The notes beneath the pieces were generated by a model. The model worked only from the letters and a program-made list of their open reading frames with translations, had not been told where the DNA came from and ran no database searches. Positions 58,427 through 64,000 of a stretch of DNA of 64,000 bases are shown one piece after another. The first letter of the stretch is position 1. Each line of letters starts with the position of its first letter. The DNA comes from Exophiala sp. HKRS030 (Eukaryota > Ascomycota > Eurotiomycetes > Chaetothyriales > Herpotrichiellaceae): assembly GCA_023897205.1 (NCBI GenBank), contig JAHWDD010000001.1:4092001-4156000 (forward strand). Direction: 5' to 3'. The position numbers and the translations under genes were made by a program.

Positions 58427-58727
58427 ATTTGTCCACGATAGAAGCGAGGTGAGCCGTGGACAGGAAAAAAGGACGTGGATAGCGAGATAATGCAATCGGG
58501 GCTCTGGCGCAGCTTCGCCAGGTTCGTCAGGATTAGCGACCCCAGAGGAGCCGACAAGAGCTCGTACCTTCCGCGGGTGCAACTCGGGGCAATTCTTGCC
58601 GGTCTTGGCATTTTACATACCATCAGTACGGAGTACATACGGACTACCTCACTTATATCTGGCATGTTCTCTTGGATATTCTAACCTCTACTCTGGTATA
58701 TTATCGAAACCCGCCTGTTCTATCTAC

Positions 58728-59924
58728 CTAGGCACTTGTAGGAAACGTGGCCAATGCCGTCGTCACCGGCGCGGCACTCTTTGGACAAATGCAGCCTTTA
58801 GCCGTTCCTGTGCTGATACTCGTGACCGGAGCTGTGGTGCAGTGCGCGCTCGTCGACCACGGAGGCGCAGAGACGGTGCTCGTTGCTTCCCACGGACTGA
58901 ACTTTTCAGCTTTGACCAATACAGGAATCACGGCGCCGGTGTTCAACGAGAACGATCTGTGCTTGAGCACCCTCAATATCGAACCAATCTCACCCGAGTG
59001 ACTCGTGAAGCTGAGCCAGGTCGAACAGTCGTTCGAGAAAATGTCGTCCAGCACCTGCTTCGATCGGAAATCCTGGGCGGCGTCGGTCTCCTCCGTGACG
59101 CCATTCCAGAGCTCATCGTACTCGGCAAACCCGGGCTCGAAGTTCCAAGACGGGAACATGTTGTGGATGTAGGTCTTGTTGCTGCGGTGGTCGCACGTGT
59201 GTTCCGAGATGCTCTCTCGGAGTTTCTCCTTGATGGTGGGCAGGAAGGGATACTTGGCCGGCAGCGGGAGACCGCTGAATGTGTAATTTGCCGTCTCGAG
59301 GCATCGGCTCAATGGGGAGACGTAGTAGCTCTGCGGCAAAGGTATCTTTTGCGTTTGGATGTGCGACAACCAAAACGCATTCGCCTTGAGAGCTTGCTCG
59401 ATACCCGCTTCCGTCAAATGTGCGTCCGCCCAGGTCACCGAAGCGTTACCTTTCAGGAGAGCCCAATAGCAGTTCCAGGCTGGCGTACCAAAGTACGACT
59501 CGGCAGCGTTGTGATACCCTTCTCCGTGACGACCCATGAAGAGTACCTTGTACTCGACATTCTTGGCCGCATTGTCATTGAGGGACGAGACGAATGTGGC
59601 AAACCTCTCCCACTGTGTCAATGACTTTGCACTCTGCGGGTCATCGCTGGGGTATGTCTGATTGATGAGACCAAAGTTGGACGCGGTCTTGCGGTTTCAC
59701 GCTTTTTGTCAGCATATGGGAATTCGCGAAAAAGATTCCAGTGCCTGCCGATGGTAATACACTTGGGCACTTACATAGTCAAAGGCGGTGGCATTGGTAG
59801 AATTGTCGTCTTGAAGGAAATAACCCGTCACCGTCGAATACTGGATGTATGTCTGCCCGAGAGCAGCAGCAGTGGCACCGACAACCACACTGCTCAACAA
59901 GAGAGGAATGGTAAAGCGAACCAT
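58728..59924 (-). CDS. Secreted histidine phosphatase (phosphoglycerate mutase-like)
   Basis: Exons 59924-59775 and 59687-58728 (GTAAGT to GCAAG, phase 0) give 369 residues from ATG 59924. Residues 1-22 or so are a signal peptide (MVRFTIPLLLSSVVVGATAA). The catalytic motif is LFMGRHGEGYHN (His at about 104), the family RHG box, and the second catalytic His lies in SFTSHSGEIGSILRVL. Motifs YYVSPLSRCLETANYTF and HLTEAGIEQALKANAF also fit. Fungal homologues are annotated as phosphoglycerate mutase family or histidine acid phosphatase-like secreted proteins. The natural substrate is unknown. The last 60 residues are Thr/Ser/Ala-rich and less certain. It is upstream of LSC2 on the same strand with 302 bases between. 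Confidence 0.88.
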
Positions 59925-60565
59925 GGTCTTGGAGTTATGCCGGCAAAGCAAGGAAGGTACTTATGCTAGGATCTCGAGGATTGCTGTTAATGAGAAGTAG
60001 AAGTTCAGGCGAAGTTGTCATGCCTTTTATATCTATCTCCAACCGAGTAGGAACAACACAACAATGGAATAGCTTCAAAAGTCTTTCCTTTCCAAAAGCC
60101 AATGTTACGTTACGACGACGCAGTTGTGTCTCGCGGTCTTCGTATAGCGCGGACATTAGTACTACTGGCAGCAGTGAACCAATGAGGCATTCGCCAAGGA
60201 CCGCGTGCATACCGAACCCGTACTTCTGAGCCAGTTGTATCATTGGTCGCAACCACAAGGGTATCTTAGACAGTATACTATAGCAAGAGCGATTACGTCT
60301 TCCCACTATACCATCATGCGATGGTCCTGCGATTGTGGATGTCAGGGTATCTACTCGGTACAACGGGGTGGACTAGCATGCCGCGTCGTAGAGAGAAAGA
60401 GGAATAAATAGGCACTTCGGCGCAAACCAGGTCCTAAACGACTCAATTACGGGTAGAGCGTTGAAAGATGATGTGATTCAGGTATTCCTTTCATGGATCA
60501 AACGTTGGAAAACGTGCCGATTTATTTACACCACGTGTACCATATACTTCCGTGCTAAAAAGAGC
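59925..60565. other. Intergenic between phosphatase and PAQR genes
   Basis: This holds the promoter of the phosphatase gene and the 3' flank of the PAQR gene. No gene is recognised. A 142-codon minus frame (59935-60363) lacks motifs. Confidence 0.45.
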
Positions 60566-61513
60566 TTATACCGGACAAGCCCTGATGTTATGATAATTCC
60601 AATCAAAGGCGACCCAAACGCCGTAAAGGTGTACCTGGCTAGCAACCACCACGAGCACGTGGAAGAGTTGGTGTGAGGAGAGCCAGATGTCGAATGATCC
60701 AGGCCAGATGGACTCGGGTATGCGCGTCAGAAAGAAGAAGGCACCGACGCCATACACGAGACCCTCCAACAGGTAATACTGCATACCCGATCTGACCAAC
60801 ATCTCGTTCCACCCGTACAGAAAAAGTCCGTGGATTATGGGGGCGAATCCCGAAAGGGCCGTCAATATAAACGCCCAAGATCGATGGGCGCGGTACTTCA
60901 ACCCCTGCAATTGAGGGTGCAAGACGAGCACCGACGTGACGACGCTGAGGGTGATGATCATGGTCCAATACGTCCAGCACAGTCGGGGCTCACACCTGTA
61001 ACCGACATATATACCCGAGAAGAAAGACCCCAAGATGAGAGCCAATATACCGACGTAGTCGACCCGCAACATGAAGCTGGACATGTGCATCGAGTGATTG
61101 ATCAAAGTGTGATAGGCGGCCGATAAAGTCATGGTGATCATGGCCGCCGCTACGTTGCACCCAAAGACGAAATGATCCAGGACGGACGCCTCGGGGTAAA
61201 GATTGTATATCCATCGATATATAATGGCCTGACTCAAGATGAAGGCGACACCGGGGACCAGGTGGGTGTATATGTTGATCGTCTCATTGTGCAGGTGGCC
61301 CAGCGAGTAGGCACAGATCAACCACGACTCAGAAACTGGACGGTACCCCGACCTCAAAAAGTGATTGTCCTGGTACCAGCCGGGGAGCTCTTCGAAGGCC
61401 AGGAGCTTTCTGTGGGCGAGGATCGATCTTGGAGATGGTCGTTCCTCCTGTGAAGTGCTTGGGGCTCGCGCAAGCTTTGCTCGTGGTTTTCGGTACGCGA
61501 GTATAAATGACAT
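60566..61513 (-). CDS. PAQR / haemolysin III-type receptor (Izh/AdipoR family)
   Basis: A single exon of 315 residues from ATG 61513. Residues 1-45 are a cytosolic tail, then LPGWYQDNHFLRSGYRPVSE and LICAYSLGHLHNETINIYTH form the conserved entry to helix 1. Seven helices follow. The zinc ligands of the family are visible: Ser/His in TLSAAYHTLINHS (helix 2) and the two His of SSHQLFHVLVVVAS in the last helix. Members act in lipid, sterol and zinc homeostasis (yeast Izh proteins) or as adiponectin-like receptors with ceramidase-type activity. The fungal role is inferred from the family. The stop is at 60566. Confidence 0.93.
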   Translation of the reverse strand: MSFILAYRKPRAKLARAPSTSQEERPSPRSILAHRKLLAFEELPGWYQDNHFLRSGYRPVSESWLICAYSLGHLHNETINIYTHLVPGVAFILSQAIIYRWIYNLYPEASVLDHFVFGCNVAAAMITMTLSAAYHTLINHSMHMSSFMLRVDYVGILALILGSFFSGIYVGYRCEPRLCWTYWTMIITLSVVTSVLVLHPQLQGLKYRAHRSWAFILTALSGFAPIIHGLFLYGWNEMLVRSGMQYYLLEGLVYGVGAFFFLTRIPESIWPGSFDIWLSSHQLFHVLVVVASQVHLYGVWVAFDWNYHNIRACPV

Positions 61514-62868
61514 ATTGTTGATCTTCTCCTCGAAAAGCCCGGGCTATCCTTGATAGTCGTCGTCGTCGTTTCAAGACTCACGGATATAAGTCAATTAATT
61601 CCTTCCACGAGTTGCGACAAGCTCACAGGAACACCGGCAAAGAAGAGCAGCTGCAGAAACCACGGGTAGTCACTCCAGGCTTTTGAGAGGCACTCGAGCG
61701 AAAGAATAGACGCCCGTAGTGCTTCATTTATGCGAAGAAGAGGCTCATGATATTGGCTCAACGTTGGGGAGCATCGAGGTTAACAACAAACACTGGCGGA
61801 AAATAGCTAGAAATTTCACCGGGGACATTCAAGCCGCTAATTTGCCGATTGAACCGTTTAGACGACGAGCGGCCGCACTGTTGTCCATCGGTTGAGGATC
61901 GGAGAAAGTCTGTATAGAGACAAATCGGTATGCAAGGAGTTGACATCATCAATGAGGGTCGCCTATGGCACTCTCTTTCTTGGGTAGCTCCGTCGAGTTG
62001 ATTTAGGGATGACTTGCTCTTCCGATTGATCCTCTAGCGGGATTGGCGGATGCTTAGTCAAACCGCTGTGCCGATTCTGCTCGGCAAGAAACTCTCAAAA
62101 GTACGTGGCAGTATAATGGTACTTGGTCGCCTTGTGACCCTAGATGAAAGAGGTGAACAAGCATTGGAAAAGGCGTTCTCACTGGTAGTGAACGCCCACC
62201 TTCGTTTGGCGCTTGCTTGCAAGTCCCTCATATCCGGCCTCGATACTCAGCAAGCCTCAGCAGCAGAAGTCACCTGCGTCATGAGTTCACAGGACAAACA
62301 CTTTTGGGGCGCATCTCAAGGTTGATGCGTGGCAGTGGATAGCTTCCTGGTGTATGAAAATCCACGAGGGCATGCTGATTGCTCTGGGTAGATTAAGATT
62401 CAGGAAGATGGCGAGAAGAGAGGTCAACCTGCAGAATGAGCAAGTTATCCAAAGGAAATGCTTTGGCAGGTGAGCAAGTTATAGATACCTACCTAGGCAA
62501 GTTTGCCTCATACGTTTTAGTGTAATGCGGGAGTTGTCCTCCTCCCGTCAGTTCACAGCCTGAGAGCACTCTCATTTATGTGCTCACATAGACGAGGTAT
62601 CAGAGGGTACCGTAGCATGGTACTCCAGAGCATGTTCAGCCCTTACTGCACAGATTCCGCGCCCAATGATATGTACAGCATGAGATGGCGATGGGCTTTC
62701 AAGCAGAAAGTTTCCTTTTAGGGGACCTTTCAAGAGATTCGAGTCGTCGGTGATGACTGGATATTAAAACATTCCGGGCCTCCTCCTGTTGACAGTCGAT
62801 TTACTTCCAGATATCGATCGGTGCTTTGTCTCTGTTGACATTGTTTTGGACTCTTTCCTCGTTTTGCT
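61514..62868. other. 1.36 kb intergenic, promoter of siderophore transporter
   Basis: A divergent region between the PAQR gene and the siderophore transporter. A 91-codon open frame at 62050-62325 (plus) shows no motif and is probably chance. No tRNA or repeat is seen. Confidence 0.45.
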
Positions 62869-64000
62869 ATGCGCGATAAGTCCTGGCAACCTCCTCCCAA
62901 CCAAACCATGGCAATTCAGGAACAACAACCAGTCGAGGCTGCCGAAGTAACCCTAATCGAAGCTGAACCCCCCAGCGGAGTGAATTATGAAAATGAGGTT
63001 TCAGATAAGAATGTCCAAGCCAGTGTCCAAGCCGGTGTCCAAGCCGGTGTCCAAGCTATCGAAGCCACGACCATCGCCTGGACGACAAAGGCTTTGATAT
63101 TTGCCTATGTCATGCTCTGGATCACCTACTTTGTGGAGGGAATGCTTGGGGGCGTTGTGGCCGCCTTGAACCCCTATGTCACTTCAGCCTTTGCGCTACA
63201 CTCGCTGACACCGACTGTGAGCGTGTTGAGCAGCGTTATTGGCGGTGTTACCAACCTTACTCTCGCCAAAATCCTCGACGTATTCGGCCGACCCCACGGG
63301 TATCTCTTCTGTGTCTCTATCGCCACAATCGGACTCGTGATGATGGCGGCTTGCGACAACGTCGAATCTTATGCGGCTGCACAGGTATTCTATACCGTCG
63401 GCAACAACGGTCTCCAGTACAGTTTGTCCGTCTTTGTCGCCGACACATCCAATCTCCGCAATAGGGGTCTTATGCAAGCCATTGTTAGTACACCAAACCT
63501 GATCACCTGTTGGTTAGGTGGTCCAATATCAACGGGTTTCCTCAATGGTCCCGGTTGGCGTTGGGCGTTTGCCATGTTTACGATACTCGTACCGGCGGTG
63601 GCGCTTCCGCTCTGGGGCCTCCTTTTGAAGAATTACTTCAAGGCAAAGAAGCAGGGACTCATGCCGAAGAGCAACAACGAACGAAACATGTTACAGTCAC
63701 TTCTCCACTACTGTCGCGAATTTGATGCCATGGGTCTGCTTCTGGTATCTGCAGGCTTTGCGCTTTTCCTGTTGTCCTTTGACCTTTATACTTTTCAAGC
63801 AAAGGGCTGGGACTCTGCTCTTGTCATCAGCATGCTAGCTGCTGGAGTGTCTCTGATTGTTGCATTCGCGGTTTGGGAAAAGTTCTTTGCCCCGATCACA
63901 CTGCTGCCCTATTCCCTTCTGTTGGATAGGACCGCCTTCGGGGCATGTGTTCTGTCCGCCATCCTATTCTTGAGCTACTACTGTTGGTCAAGCTTTCTCG
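62869..64000 (+). CDS. Siderophore iron transporter (Sit1/MirB-type MFS), cut by right edge
   Basis: Starts at ATG 62869 (MRDKSWQPPPNQTMAIQEQQ) and stays open to the end of the window, about 377 residues. A second ATG at codon 14 is possible. The N-terminal tail is acidic and contains a 12-base repeat giving VQASVQAGVQAGVQA. Helix 1 follows (WTTKALIFAYVMLWITYFVE). Family signatures are TSAFALHSLTPTVSVLSSVI, KILDVFGRPHGYLFCV, GLQYSLSVFVADTSNLRNRG and the loop WRWAFAMFTILVPAVALPLW. This family imports ferric siderophores by proton symport. The remainder lies beyond the window. Confidence 0.9.
   Translation, partial: MRDKSWQPPPNQTMAIQEQQPVEAAEVTLIEAEPPSGVNYENEVSDKNVQASVQAGVQAGVQAIEATTIAWTTKALIFAYVMLWITYFVEGMLGGVVAALNPYVTSAFALHSLTPTVSVLSSVIGGVTNLTLAKILDVFGRPHGYLFCVSIATIGLVMMAACDNVESYAAAQVFYTVGNNGLQYSLSVFVADTSNLRNRGLMQAIVSTPNLITCWLGGPISTGFLNGPGWRWAFAMFTILVPAVALPLWGLLLKNYFKAKKQGLMPKSNNERNMLQSLLHYCREFDAMGLLLVSAGFALFLLSFDLYTFQAKGWDSALVISMLAAGVSLIVAFAVWEKFFAPITLLPYSLLLDRTAFGACVLSAILFLSYYCWSSFL
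63012..63057 (+). repeat. 12-base tandem repeat in siderophore transporter
   Basis: Four near-perfect copies of GTCCAAGCC[A/G]G/GT encode a VQA[S/G] repeat before helix 1. The repeat is in frame and could vary in copy number among strains. Confidence 0.85.

Noticed and set aside
58596..59624. 342-codon plus-strand open frame
   Set aside because: It is the mirror of the histidine phosphatase gene, whose catalytic motifs are clear on the minus strand.
62050..62325. 91-codon open frame upstream of the siderophore transporter
   Set aside because: No motif, no splice partner and no coding signal that I can see.

Overview
The window is nuclear DNA of a filamentous ascomycete (Pezizomycotina). Genes are dense and lie on both strands, and most coding regions are split by short introns of about 45-110 bases with GTAAGT-like donors, CTRAC-like branch sites and YAG acceptors. 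Gene content includes Zn2Cys6 regulators, a Mss4-type PIP5 kinase, MFS, TDT and siderophore transporters, and an NLR remnant. The protein set looks Eurotiomycete, perhaps Chaetothyriales (black yeasts), but the sequence alone does not prove that rank. I reconstructed 26 protein genes (two cut by the window edges), one decayed NLR gene and one tRNA gene. Exon limits come from splice signals, reading-frame continuity and family conservation.

Layout. 1-5 kb: the 3' part of a coiled-coil gene, then a decayed PNP/NB-ARC/TPR NLR gene containing a 90-base trinucleotide repeat. 5-18 kb: mostly housekeeping genes on the minus strand: a LETM1-like mitochondrial protein, a GH47 alpha-mannosidase, a glyoxalase-fold protein with a long Arg/Ser-rich tail, the rRNA methyltransferase EMG1, and the PIP5 kinase MSS4. 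20-31 kb: a sugar transporter, a divergent Ca2+/H+-exchanger-like protein, a Zn2Cys6 factor, and an NTF2-fold protein with a repeated aromatic-acidic motif. 32-34 kb: RPB7 and MPO1, divergently transcribed. 35-46 kb: an accessory-looking redox stretch with an epimerase-like protein, two SDRs, a coiled-coil gene, a C2HC + Zn2Cys6 regulator, an FAD/NADPH oxidase-type enzyme and a small methyltransferase. 47-52 kb: a Dal5-type permease converging on a TDT (Mae1/Ssu1-type) transporter. 52.5 kb: the tRNA. 53-61 kb: an uncharacterised membrane protein, LSC2, a secreted histidine phosphatase and a PAQR protein. 62.9 kb to the end: the start of a siderophore transporter.

The main discovery candidate is the tRNA at 52508-52658. 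It reads as tRNA-Ala(CGC) with the usual intron after position 37 and a second, 58-base insert between positions 60 and 61, in the T arm. The insert has the signals of a spliceosomal intron (GTAGGT, CTAAC, CAG). Removing both pieces restores a five-pair T stem, an acceptor stem with G3:U70, discriminator A73 and A37, and a poly-T terminator follows. A Pol III tRNA that needs both tRNA-type and mRNA-type splicing would be very unusual.

Other points of note are an in-frame TAG ten codons into a membrane-protein gene, a CAX-family protein lacking the usual Asn in both signature motifs, a 24-base microexon carrying the HH motif of MPO1, and a dyad repeated upstream of one SDR gene.
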